Source: a virus. Taken from it: DNA of 64,000 nucleotides. Shown one piece after another: positions 47,805-56,771 of the stretch (position 1 is its first letter; every line of letters starts with the position of its first letter). The DNA lies in IMG/VR virus record IMGVR_UViG_3300032236_002285, positions 372,001-436,000 of that record; one strand, 5' to 3'. The notes beneath the pieces were generated by a model. That model ran no database searches. It was not told where the DNA came from and saw only the letters and a list, made by a program, of their open reading frames with translations. The position numbers and the translations under genes are program-made.

Positions 47805-48848
47805 ATGTCAGTTGGTACAAAATATGCTACAGCCTTTACGAATGGTGTTACAATTCCAGGTTTTACTAATATTGGTAAAGTTGCCATAGATACAAACCCA
47901 GGTGTCGGAGATTATACACTCGGTAACTTTGTTGGTGGTATAAATGGCTCATATGACTACACTTCATATATTATTATATCTGATACAACTACAGCTCTTA
48001 TTGATAATAGAAGCACTGGTAATCACACGGGTTCGGCTTTACCTAATCAACCAACATTTTTTGCTTCTAAATTTAAAACTGATGAAAGTTTTTTAAGAAT
48101 GGTTAATAGACTACCAGCAAGATCAGGTCAAACTGCTTTTACTGATCCTTTATTAGCTTCTTCCTGGCTTAGGTCAAATGGTTATTGGACTACTTATGTA
48201 ACACCGGTACTATCATTAGATGCTGGTAACCCAGCAAGTTACCCAGGAACCGGAAATACATGGACTGATACTATTGGTGGTAAAACATTCAATTTATATA
48301 ATGGCGTTGGTTACGATCCAAACAATGGTGGTAAGTTTTATTTTTATGCACCAGCGGGTCAATATGCTGAGTGTAATACAAGTTTACCTGATTTAAATAC
48401 TTGGTCAGTTGGTGTTTGGCACTATTATACTGGTCAAAATATTGGTTCTGGTATGTGTATTGTAACTGAAGTTTACCCAGGAGTAAATAATAATATAAAC
48501 TACTCTTTAGGAGATAACGATACTGGCGGTGATATAAGTGCAGGATTTTTTGATGGCGCTTGGAGAGTAAGTAATCCTTATAGTTTAACACCTAATAATT
48601 GGTATTATATCGTTGGTACCTATGATGGTAGTACAATTAGTCTTTATGTTAATGGTAGTCTAGTACAATCAAATAATTATAATGGTTACCCAATATCATC
48701 CCAGGGTGGTATAAGATTAATGAGAAGATGGGATAATCCTGATTATTGGGATGGTTATTTATCTACGGTTGATATTTATGATCAAGCATTAGATTCATCA
48801 AAGATATCATCTATCTTTAATTCAACTAAATCAAGATTTGGTTTGTAA
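47805..48848 (+). CDS. Tail-fibre-like protein with a LamG/concanavalin-like domain
   Basis: In this 347-residue protein the N-terminal ~130 residues are a Gly/Thr-rich structural part. From 'PVLSLDAGNPASYPGTGNTW' (~residue 131) a laminin-G/lectin-like domain follows, with 'NNWYYIVGTYDGSTISLYVNGSLV' and 'GYLSTVDIYDQALDSSKISSIF', typical of LamG_3 sandwich domains that bind glycans. It probably helps the virion bind the host surface. It has its own phage-type promoter. Confidence 0.78.
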   Translation: MSVGTKYATAFTNGVTIPGFTNIGKVAIDTNPGVGDYTLGNFVGGINGSYDYTSYIIISDTTTALIDNRSTGNHTGSALPNQPTFFASKFKTDESFLRMVNRLPARSGQTAFTDPLLASSWLRSNGYWTTYVTPVLSLDAGNPASYPGTGNTWTDTIGGKTFNLYNGVGYDPNNGGKFYFYAPAGQYAECNTSLPDLNTWSVGVWHYYTGQNIGSGMCIVTEVYPGVNNNINYSLGDNDTGGDISAGFFDGAWRVSNPYSLTPNNWYYIVGTYDGSTISLYVNGSLVQSNNYNGYPISSQGGIRLMRRWDNPDYWDGYLSTVDIYDQALDSSKISSIFNSTKSRFGL

Positions 48849-48850
48849 TA

Positions 48851-49096
48851 TTATCTAATTGGTTTGTAATTAGGAATAGCACCTTTGTAATTAGTGTTAC
48901 CTTTTCTGATTTCTTCATGTTCAGCTTCTACTGCTGCTTGATATTCAGGATCATTCTTTTCATCCTGTTTACAATTCATACAAATAACATCTTCATTAAA
49001 CATAGACATTGTAGTAACACCATTAGTTGGCTCACCACATCTATCACAGATAGATTTATTCATTTCAAATGATTCGTATGTTTTTAAGTGTTTCAT
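48851..49096 (-). CDS. Leader-bearing zinc-ribbon protein
   Basis: This 81-residue protein starts with the leader MKHLKTYESFEMNK. It has a zinc ribbon with C-D-R-C (residues ~17-20) and C-M-N-C (~39-42), then a charged helix. The start overlaps the upstream stop by one base. As one of the smallest leader proteins, it shows how the leader is attached to an independent small domain. Confidence 0.72.
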   Translation of the reverse strand: MKHLKTYESFEMNKSICDRCGEPTNGVTTMSMFNEDVICMNCKQDEKNDPEYQAAVEAEHEEIRKGNTNYKGAIPNYKPIR

Positions 49097-49608
49097 TATT
49101 TCTTAATAGTATTGATATCATTCTTTTGAAAGTCATCAAAACTCATAACTTTCTTTTCACCATTTTTAGATTGACCTGATGTGAAATCTTGTTTTTTAGC
49201 AAAAACACTTTTAAGAGCTTTTAAGTCTAATTTTTTAGTTCTTGATTTCTTACCGGTTCTTGGTCCGTGGTCATTACCCATTGGTGCTGGTATTTTCTGA
49301 AATACTCTATTAGCACCACTTGGATTATAAGGAACATCAACATCACCTGAACCTGTTGTACCACCGTGAGATGCCCAACTTGTACCAATTGTAGCACCTG
49401 CTAAACCTGAAGGTTGAGCATTAACAACAGCACCCATACCACCAACAGCTGGACCACCAGTAGCAGAAGTACCACCACCATCTTCAAGAAGACTTTCTCT
49501 GTTTGATATTTTCTCACAAAGTTTCAAATACCCTTCTTCAGAAGAAAGATTTTCTTTTTCCATTGTTTCTTTTAAAAGATGTAATTGGTATAATGATAAT
49601 TGATTCAT
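49096..49608 (-). CDS. Gly-rich hypothetical virion-type protein
   Basis: This 170-residue protein has a helical N-terminus, a Gly/Ala/Thr-rich disordered centre (residues ~43-100) and a basic C-terminus. The end contains K-V-M-S-F-D-D-F-Q-K-N-D, a leader-like phrase near the C-terminus. It is first in a two-gene operon with the leader zinc-ribbon gene, with a phage-type promoter 3 nt upstream. It is probably virion-associated; the function is unknown. Confidence 0.55.
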   Translation of the reverse strand: MNQLSLYQLHLLKETMEKENLSSEEGYLKLCEKISNRESLLEDGGGTSATGGPAVGGMGAVVNAQPSGLAGATIGTSWASHGGTTGSGDVDVPYNPSGANRVFQKIPAPMGNDHGPRTGKKSRTKKLDLKALKSVFAKKQDFTSGQSKNGEKKVMSFDDFQKNDINTIKK

Positions 49609-49611
49609 AAA

Positions 49612-49624
49612 CTTATATATTAAA
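49612..49624 (-). promoter_or_regulatory. Phage-type promoter motif, short-spacing class
   Basis: TTTAATATATAAG on the minus strand ends 3 nt before the ATG at 49608. It is a full match. Confidence 0.58.
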
Positions 49625-49664
49625 TATTAAACTCACTATTTTGTTTTCAACAAAAGCAGTGACT

Positions 49665-49678
49665 AATTATATATAAAC
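49665..49678 (+). promoter_or_regulatory. Phage-type promoter variant (AATTATATATAAAC)
   Basis: Plus strand, 11 nt before the ATG of the J-domain gene at 49690. Confidence 0.35.
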
Positions 49679-49689
49679 TACCTATTTGT

Positions 49690-50322
49690 ATGAGCAAGAT
49701 AAAACAACTTGAGATTAAAAAACTATTGAAAGAGTTAGATTTTATTGAATCTGATTATAACTATAAAAGTGAAATAATAAATGAGGCTGATAGTAATTTC
49801 ATTAAAACGGTTAATGATCTACTTGAAGAGCATCCATTATTAAAAGAGGTATTTGACAAAAAAATTAATAGTAAGCTAGATCAAATATTTGAAAAAAAAT
49901 CAGAACAGATAAAAGAAAAGATTGAAGTTGATATCGAAAAAGAAAATCAAGAGGAAGTATTTGAAGATGTTATAATTGAAAAGTTTGTAGATGATAAGGT
50001 TAAAAAACTTTATAGAGAAATAGCTAAACTAACACATCCAGATAGAGTCAGTAATAAAAAACTAAACGACCTGTATATTAAAGCAACCGATTGCTATCAT
50101 AACAATGATAGACCCGGAACTTATACTATTTGTGATGAGTTAGATATAGACTATGAACCAGATGATTCAGATAATCAAATGATAAGTAGTAAGATTTCTA
50201 GCATTAAAGGTAAGATTAATTTCATAGAATCAACTATGACTTGGAATTGGTACCACTCAAATGATGAAAAAGAAAAAGAACAAATGGTGTTAAGATATAT
50301 TAAAAATAGATTAGATAATTGA
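49690..50322 (+). CDS. J-domain (DnaJ-like) protein
   Basis: This 210-residue protein has a coiled-coil N-terminal half (residues ~1-95) followed by 'VKKLYREIAKLTHPDRVSNKKLNDLYIKATDCY'-type sequence in short pieces, with the diagnostic H-P-D near residue 117. J-domains stimulate Hsp70 (DnaK) ATPase, so this protein may recruit host DnaK for virion assembly or replication. The Gly/Phe region and zinc finger of full DnaJ are absent. It converges with the leader gene at 50311 with a 12-base overlap. Confidence 0.8.
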   Translation: MSKIKQLEIKKLLKELDFIESDYNYKSEIINEADSNFIKTVNDLLEEHPLLKEVFDKKINSKLDQIFEKKSEQIKEKIEVDIEKENQEEVFEDVIIEKFVDDKVKKLYREIAKLTHPDRVSNKKLNDLYIKATDCYHNNDRPGTYTICDELDIDYEPDDSDNQMISSKISSIKGKINFIESTMTWNWYHSNDEKEKEQMVLRYIKNRLDN

Positions 50323-50943
50323 TATTTTAACTTTTCTTTCGTTTAATAATGATTGTAACTCATCTTTTCTGAAAAATCTCTTATAAATATCGTTTTCCTT
50401 ATCAAGGTTTTGAAGTTCCCAAGTATTACCATCAGCTGTTGTGTAGATATAATTCTCGTCACCATCTGCAACTTCAATAGTTTTAGATGAAAGTTTATCA
50501 TAAAACTTTTTAACATCACCATTAATTTGAAATAGTTTAACATCTTCCCAGTCTTTATTAGTTTCATTCCATGTTTGAAAAGCAATATAAACAGGGTTTT
50601 CTAGTTCATTGGAATTAATATCATAAATAAACATCCATTTACAAGGTTTATTGACAAATGTTTGATAATCTTCTGTATTTTGAACTGGTGACTTTTTCAA
50701 ACCTAAAGAAGATAGAGAATTAATAAATTCTATGTTATCTGATAAAAAGTCTAAAGTAAGTCTACCTTGATAAAAATCTTTAGGTAATTTTAAAGTATCA
50801 AAAATATCTTTTTCTTCAGCTGAAATAGCCGAAAGAAGCACATCATGCCATATATTCATCGATTCTAGTATATCAACTGACATAGTAACCAAGTCGATAA
50901 CTAAAGATTCTTTGAATTGTTTGTATGTTTTTATTGTCTTCAT
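50311..50943 (-). CDS. Leader-bearing protein
   Basis: This 210-residue protein has the leader MKTIKTYKQFKESL, the copy most like the T4-type MKTYxEF form. The body is alpha/beta with no recognised domain ('CKWMFIYDINSNELENPVYIAFQTW' in short pieces). It is transcribed divergently from the leader gene at 50999, from a shared palindromic promoter. A head-internal location is inferred from the leader. Confidence 0.68.
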   Translation of the reverse strand: MKTIKTYKQFKESLVIDLVTMSVDILESMNIWHDVLLSAISAEEKDIFDTLKLPKDFYQGRLTLDFLSDNIEFINSLSSLGLKKSPVQNTEDYQTFVNKPCKWMFIYDINSNELENPVYIAFQTWNETNKDWEDVKLFQINGDVKKFYDKLSSKTIEVADGDENYIYTTADGNTWELQNLDKENDIYKRFFRKDELQSLLNERKVKISII

Positions 50944-50960
50944 AAAAAAAGAATTAATAC

Positions 50961-50980
50961 TTTTAATATATATATTAAAA
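50961..50980. promoter_or_regulatory. Palindromic bidirectional phage-type promoter
   Basis: TTTTAATATA-TATATTAAAA is a perfect 20-bp palindrome. Each half is a full copy of the phage-type motif facing opposite leader genes, 17 nt from the ATG at 50943 (minus) and 18 nt from the ATG at 50999 (plus). Confidence 0.65.
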
Positions 50981-50998
50981 TACTACATCACAAATCGA

Positions 50999-52372
50999 AT
51001 GAAATGGTTGAGAGGTTATAAATTATTCAAAGAAGCTAAGCAAGAAAAATCTTATAAGAATTTAATTAATGAGATATGTACTTGTATGGTACTCTTAAAC
51101 AATGAATTCTTAGATAATTTATTAGATAGAGGATTGAAAGCAAGATATTCTGAAAACTCAGAAATATTTGTTACTGACTTAAAAAATTTGTTATTAGCTA
51201 AGAATAGATTGAATTTAGGTAAGTTTGAAGGTGATACTTGTATTGCTGATGATGAGCTAGCAAAGGTTAATATGGCTTTTGATGGTATTGAGTTTGATAT
51301 TGAGAAAGATTGGGATAAATTAGTTTCTGCTAGAACAACTGCTAGAAATATTATTGATAAGTTATTATTAGATTCTAAACTAAAACCAGAGATGATTAAA
51401 AATATCTACTGGATTGGTCCTAATAAAGATACCGATCATGAGGAAGATATAGTTATAGAAGATAAAAATGGTCAACAATATAGTTTTTACTTAAATAAAA
51501 ATCTTGCTACACAAAAAACTGCTTCATTTAGTTTATTTGCTGATGACTTGATTGGTGCTGATATTGATAAATTATATAAAGATGAGTATTTACCTAAATG
51601 GGATAAATTAACTCAAGAATGGATTAGATTAATCTATGAGAATGCTAATAAAAATATTCAACAATTAATTGAGAAGTTTATTGACCCTAAAAGAATTGAT
51701 ACAATTGGTTATTTTGAATACTATGACATAAGACATAAAGACCCAAAATTCAAACACTTAGGTGAATTTGTTAGAGAGTTTGAAAAGAATATTTTAAAGT
51801 TTTCAGATTTAATGTCTGAAATATGGAAGAATAAAGATAATTGCTTTATGGACTCAAATAGAGTTACTAAGGAATGGATGGAAGTTAAAATAGTTATTCT
51901 TAACTCTAAAATTCTTGAGAATCTATTAACAACAAGTCTTAAATCAAATCATGTTGATGATATTCAAAAAGTTGAAGATAGTTGGAAATTGGCTGGTGGA
52001 ACCGTTAAGATGAAACTATTTAAGACTTTAGTTGAAAAAATGGGTTGTCTAGAAAGACCTGTTTACTTCTTGGGTAAAAATGGTGACATCTTTAATCTAG
52101 TCCCATCAAGAGAATTCTTTAGAGAAAACTATGATGACTTAAATATTAAATTTGATTATCATGTTAACTTTAATGTTAGTGACGAAGAAGAGAATAATGA
52201 TTTCACAATTAAAATAAAACTAGAGTTAGATGACAACACATTGATAGATATGTTTGTTATAGTTAAATTCTCTGGTGGTGAAATGTCTGGTAAATTATCA
52301 GCTAAATATAAATTTGATATCGCTGATAACTTTAATTATTTAATTTCCAAAAAACAATCTAGTGTTGAATAA
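50999..52372 (+). CDS. Leader-bearing large protein
   Basis: This is a 457-residue protein. I chose the ATG at 50999, which gives the leader MKWLRGYKLFKEAKQ with an F-K-E|A site; the frame is open further upstream, but that part crosses the promoter and the divergent gene. The body is helical and acidic, with a beta-rich C-terminal ~80 residues ('FTIKIKLELDDNTLIDMFVIVKF'). It is the largest leader protein here. No enzyme motif is seen. Confidence 0.68.
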   Translation: MKWLRGYKLFKEAKQEKSYKNLINEICTCMVLLNNEFLDNLLDRGLKARYSENSEIFVTDLKNLLLAKNRLNLGKFEGDTCIADDELAKVNMAFDGIEFDIEKDWDKLVSARTTARNIIDKLLLDSKLKPEMIKNIYWIGPNKDTDHEEDIVIEDKNGQQYSFYLNKNLATQKTASFSLFADDLIGADIDKLYKDEYLPKWDKLTQEWIRLIYENANKNIQQLIEKFIDPKRIDTIGYFEYYDIRHKDPKFKHLGEFVREFEKNILKFSDLMSEIWKNKDNCFMDSNRVTKEWMEVKIVILNSKILENLLTTSLKSNHVDDIQKVEDSWKLAGGTVKMKLFKTLVEKMGCLERPVYFLGKNGDIFNLVPSREFFRENYDDLNIKFDYHVNFNVSDEEENNDFTIKIKLELDDNTLIDMFVIVKFSGGEMSGKLSAKYKFDIADNFNYLISKKQSSVE

Positions 52373-52392
52373 ATTTTAGGAATACATGATAT

Positions 52393-52405
52393 AAAAATAT
52401 ATATC
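52393..52405 (+). promoter_or_regulatory. Phage-type promoter variant (AAAAATATATATC)
   Basis: Plus strand, 18 nt before the ATG of the 1431-residue structural gene. Confidence 0.45.
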
Positions 52406-52423
52406 TAAAATTCTTAAAATTAA

Positions 52424-55400
52424 ATGGCTTTACCTGGTTTATTTCCACTTTACCCCGATCCAATACCAATGAAATATCAAGTTTCATTAGGTCTACCGCC
52501 TCTTCCGGTAAGTGAAATAACTAAGTCAATTGGTATAACTTCATCAAGCTCATTTTTAGTTCCTAATATTGAATATCTTCAAAAGTTTATTGAAGGTGAT
52601 TTAGGAATTGCTGATAAGGCAGTAAAAGAAACATTATATAAAAACTTTAATGACCCTATTGCTCAGAATAATGATAAAGTATTCAAAAGCTATGCTAGTC
52701 TAAATCAAATTGACATACCAGATATTAATAAGTATAAAGTAGATGGTAAAATAAAATTCCCTAAAGAAGATGTAACAGCTCCTAATTTAGATGGCATTGG
52801 ATTCAAAGCATTTGAGAAAACCATTATGACTTCTATCTTTGAAACTCAGAAACCATATCTTGAAGTTGCTAAATTAGTTATTGCTAATGTTGCTAAAATA
52901 GAAGACATAACCGCAAGAGTCATGCCTTTATTGGGTGTTCCTCTTAAAACTAAATCGCTAAAACCAACAGGTAATAGTGGTGCGGGTGATAGACCTAAAG
53001 CAATTGGTTATCAAAATGGTGATGAGTTAAAGAAAGCTCTTTCTCAATTACAAACACTAACTAATCAAGGATCAAAGATAAAAATAGATAAAAATGGTAA
53101 TGCTACTCAAAGTATAACACCAACCGGAACAGCAAGCGTTTCGGGTAACGGTGATAATACAAACTGGCAGATACTATCAAGTGTTTATTCAACTGGTAAA
53201 TTCATACCAGGCATAGACTATCAATATACTTATATTGATTTACCAAGCCAAACAAAGAACACACCAGAAACAGCTGACTTAAATTTAGGAGATGATGATC
53301 CATATAGTGGTTATAAACCAGAGAGAATAATATTGGGTATATTTAGATCGGATGGAACGCCATTAGATCCTAATGAATATCTAAAGACTATTGGTTCAAA
53401 TGGCAATAATATAACATATAATGAAACAAATTTCAAAAGAGCTGATTGGGTATTAAAATCACCGAAGTGGCATTTACCACCATATCTTTCAGATACAAGA
53501 TCGGCTATTTACTCTTGGCCGGCATTTGGCTCACCAACATATAAGTGGAAAGGTCCTTTATTATTAACTCAAGATAGTAAGACGAAACCAGCGGATGGTT
53601 GGGAAATAATGAAATATGAAAAAGGAGATAAGAATGTAATTACCGGAGATGACGCTATCGAAGGTGACCCAATAATAACTGGGTTTGATACTAATCAAAT
53701 TAATGAGTATAAGTCTTATTTTACCGATACGGTTAAATATAAAATGAATCAATCTGATGGTTTAGAACAAACAGAAAAAGATCAATATTCTAATGAAATA
53801 ATTAGCAAACTAAATATTCAATCACATCTTCAAAATGTTTACTTATATGGTCAATCAAAGTCATCTGTTTACAAACAAATTAATAATAAACCGGCTTACC
53901 CTGAATCATTAAAAATATCTTTTAAGCCTTTTCAGATATATTCAGCATCGGCTTCTCAAGATGTTAATCTTGCTGCTTATAATAAATCAGTGGGTTTACA
54001 ACCAGGATTTATTTGGATTGATCCAGAATCTGATTATGAAACAAAGATAATAAGAGTTGATCCTACAACTAAAATTGCTTTTGAAGAGGGAAAAGGTCAG
54101 CCTCAAATTTCATCAACAATTAAATCATTTGTTAAAAACAAAGCCAGTTTTAGTATATCTAATGGTCAAAACTTTAATATTGATATTCAAAAGAACGGCT
54201 TAGTAACGGAATCATTTACAAATGTTAATCAGTATGTTCTTGAAAATTGGAATTATAATTCAGATACTAATTTACCACCAGAAAATAGATTTGAGAATAC
54301 TAACTTTTATAACATCTCTATTTGGTCAACAACACCTACAAAAGACTATGTTAATAAATCAGGAACAATAGAATTAAATCCTGACTCCTACTATCGTGAG
54401 TTAGTTAGAGAAAATGATAAATGGCTATATAAATCATATATCTATGATAGCAATGGTGATAAATCTTATGTCGTGATATCAGATGGTGATATACTACTTA
54501 ATGATAATATGAAAACTAGAGTTAGAATTCAAAATGGTTATATTATAAGATGGTATTATGCTTATAATAGAGTATTTAATGCTACAAACCTACCCGCATT
54601 TGGAAAAGGAAGAAACTTAGTATTAAACTACACAAACGATTTGGATTCAAATTCTAACTTAATCATAAACACAACAGATACTGATATACCTTTATATCAA
54701 TTAAAAGTCGAAAATAGTGATTTTCCTTATGGTAAAATTATAGACCCATCAAAAATAACTAACGACAACTTAATTAAAGACCAATTATTCTCAAAAGGTA
54801 AGTATGGTCATGGTGATGCTGAAAATCCACAAGAGATAGAAGTTATACAAAGATATATGCTAACTGATTTAGACACAGAGTCTTATTATATCATAGAGGG
54901 AGTTTTAACAGAAAAAAATACACAAACTGACACGGTACCTTCAACAGGCGGCGCTGCGTCCGGTGGTGGTTATTATAGACTACCACATGCTTTAGGTGCG
55001 ACTAAAGTTTTCTTATCTTTATTAGTAGATATCTTTTCAAAGTTAATACCTCAAATAACTAAGATGATAGCTCTTTTCAAAAATCCAGGAAGTTTTATAA
55101 TAGACATTATACAAAGAAAGTTAGGTGAAGGTTTTTCTATTTTTTCTAAACAATCATTTGATACATTTGAAAAGGCAAAATCTATTTCAAATAAGAAAGT
55201 TGATAGCACCAATAGAGTATCCGATAAGGTTAATAGGCTTAAAGATACATTTAAAAACTCACCATTATCTAATGTGGTTTATGTTGATAAAAAAGGTAAT
55301 TACAAATTTTTACTTGATGGTGTAGCTATGTTACCATTTGAGATGTTTGGTTTAAGTATTCCTTTTGGTGCTGATTTGAACTTTTCTAATTTACCTGATG

Positions 55401-56719
55401 TGCCTATAAAATTAATAACAGATGTTAAAACAGCAAAAGCTAAAAATATTCAAGACTTCTTAAAACCTAAGTTAAAAGAATTTAACGGACCAGGTAGTAC
55501 CGGTGTTGCGCCAACAGGAGCAGGAAAGCTAGCACCTGGATTAAATATCTCAGATATAAAGTCAATTAAAGATGATCCTATTTATAATACTAATGTAAAT
55601 AATGGTAAAACCAATCCTAATGATTATCAGATTATTGATGTTAAATATTCAACTGGTTCTTATATAAATGGTGTGAATTATAATTATATTTATATTAATC
55701 AAGATGAAGATAAAATATTAACTGATGCTAATAATTTAGTAAATACTCCTAATGAAGCGGTCGATTTACCTAAGGCTCAAAAAACTTTACAGGATTTGAA
55801 TGATGCTCAAAAGAAAGACCCTACAAATGAGGCAATAAAAGATATGATTAATAAACTTAAAAATAAGTTAGCAAATCTTTCTGATAATACTCAACCAATT
55901 ATTAAAATGTTATTAGGCTTTGTTACAATACCTGTAAAAATAATTGGTGGTATAATAAGTTGGTTAATGGACTTTTTCAAAAGTCTAACAAATCCACTAA
56001 CACTACCTGCTAAAATAGCAGAATTATTATCTTTTAGTTGGCTCATGAAGTTTTTCACACCTATTGGTATGATGGAACTTATAGGATTTAAGTTTGAACC
56101 AGCTAAACTAGCAGAGTGGCTTGCCTTGGTTAAGGTACCAAGTGTAAAACCACCTAATATATCACCTAAAATACCAGATGGTTTTGATTTACCAAGTGCT
56201 CATTATTACAAGGATGCAACACCAAAAGGTAGATTTTTAATACCAGATGATTTTGATATAGCTGACTTAAATATGGTAATTGCTGCTCCGTTTATTCCTA
56301 AATTACCAACCTATACAGCTAGACAATTCAGAGAGAATCCAACAAGACCTATTAAGTTAATATTGCCTTTTCTTTGTTTCTTTGAAAAAATAATAAATGG
56401 TATAATTGATTTTATTTGGTCAACATTAGGTATAGAAGCTTTAATACCAGCACCTCATATAAAATTATGTAGTAATTCAGTAAATCCTAGTATAAGTGAT
56501 GCTGTTAAGATAGCTGATGACTTGAAGAAAACGGGAACTGAACCGGTTGCTACAGGTGGTACCTTTAGTAATGGTAGTAGCACTAATATACCAACAGATG
56601 CTGGGTTTTTATATGATATAACTCTTGATAATGGGACCGTAGTAAAAGGTTTAAACTATGAAGAAATGCAAAAGTATATTAAAGACCATGAGAATATTGG
56701 TTATGATTTTAAATTCTAA
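52424..56719 (+). CDS. Very large structural protein with a duplicated domain
   Basis: In this 1431-residue protein a domain with the pattern Q-I-[LI]-x-x-x-Y-S-T-G-x-[FY]-I-x-G-[IV]-x-Y-x-Y-x-Y-I occurs twice, near residues 248 and 1067. A third short echo (D-N-G-T-V-V-K-G-L-N-Y) is near the C-terminus. The middle is beta-rich with Asn/Asp/Tyr. The region ~860-895 and ~1155-1210 holds hydrophobic amphipathic helices ('TIPVKIIGGIISWLMDFF'). Size and layout fit a baseplate, tail-hub or membrane-contact virion protein. I cannot assign it to a known T4 counterpart. Confidence 0.6.
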   Translation: MALPGLFPLYPDPIPMKYQVSLGLPPLPVSEITKSIGITSSSSFLVPNIEYLQKFIEGDLGIADKAVKETLYKNFNDPIAQNNDKVFKSYASLNQIDIPDINKYKVDGKIKFPKEDVTAPNLDGIGFKAFEKTIMTSIFETQKPYLEVAKLVIANVAKIEDITARVMPLLGVPLKTKSLKPTGNSGAGDRPKAIGYQNGDELKKALSQLQTLTNQGSKIKIDKNGNATQSITPTGTASVSGNGDNTNWQILSSVYSTGKFIPGIDYQYTYIDLPSQTKNTPETADLNLGDDDPYSGYKPERIILGIFRSDGTPLDPNEYLKTIGSNGNNITYNETNFKRADWVLKSPKWHLPPYLSDTRSAIYSWPAFGSPTYKWKGPLLLTQDSKTKPADGWEIMKYEKGDKNVITGDDAIEGDPIITGFDTNQINEYKSYFTDTVKYKMNQSDGLEQTEKDQYSNEIISKLNIQSHLQNVYLYGQSKSSVYKQINNKPAYPESLKISFKPFQIYSASASQDVNLAAYNKSVGLQPGFIWIDPESDYETKIIRVDPTTKIAFEEGKGQPQISSTIKSFVKNKASFSISNGQNFNIDIQKNGLVTESFTNVNQYVLENWNYNSDTNLPPENRFENTNFYNISIWSTTPTKDYVNKSGTIELNPDSYYRELVRENDKWLYKSYIYDSNGDKSYVVISDGDILLNDNMKTRVRIQNGYIIRWYYAYNRVFNATNLPAFGKGRNLVLNYTNDLDSNSNLIINTTDTDIPLYQLKVENSDFPYGKIIDPSKITNDNLIKDQLFSKGKYGHGDAENPQEIEVIQRYMLTDLDTESYYIIEGVLTEKNTQTDTVPSTGGAASGGGYYRLPHALGATKVFLSLLVDIFSKLIPQITKMIALFKNPGSFIIDIIQRKLGEGFSIFSKQSFDTFEKAKSISNKKVDSTNRVSDKVNRLKDTFKNSPLSNVVYVDKKGNYKFLLDGVAMLPFEMFGLSIPFGADLNFSNLPDVPIKLITDVKTAKAKNIQDFLKPKLKEFNGPGSTGVAPTGAGKLAPGLNISDIKSIKDDPIYNTNVNNGKTNPNDYQIIDVKYSTGSYINGVNYNYIYINQDEDKILTDANNLVNTPNEAVDLPKAQKTLQDLNDAQKKDPTNEAIKDMINKLKNKLANLSDNTQPIIKMLLGFVTIPVKIIGGIISWLMDFFKSLTNPLTLPAKIAELLSFSWLMKFFTPIGMMELIGFKFEPAKLAEWLALVKVPSVKPPNISPKIPDGFDLPSAHYYKDATPKGRFLIPDDFDIADLNMVIAAPFIPKLPTYTARQFRENPTRPIKLILPFLCFFEKIINGIIDFIWSTLGIEALIPAPHIKLCSNSVNPSISDAVKIADDLKKTGTEPVATGGTFSNGSSTNIPTDAGFLYDITLDNGTVVKGLNYEEMQKYIKDHENIGYDFKF

Positions 56720-56739
56720 TAAACATTTTAGTAAGCTTC

Positions 56740-56749
56740 ATATATAACT
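56740..56749 (+). promoter_or_regulatory. Weak phage-type motif (CATATATAAC)
   Basis: Plus strand, about 23 nt before the ATG at 56772. It is a partial match only. Confidence 0.3.
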
Positions 56750-56771
56750 AAAAACATAAATTAAATTAAAA

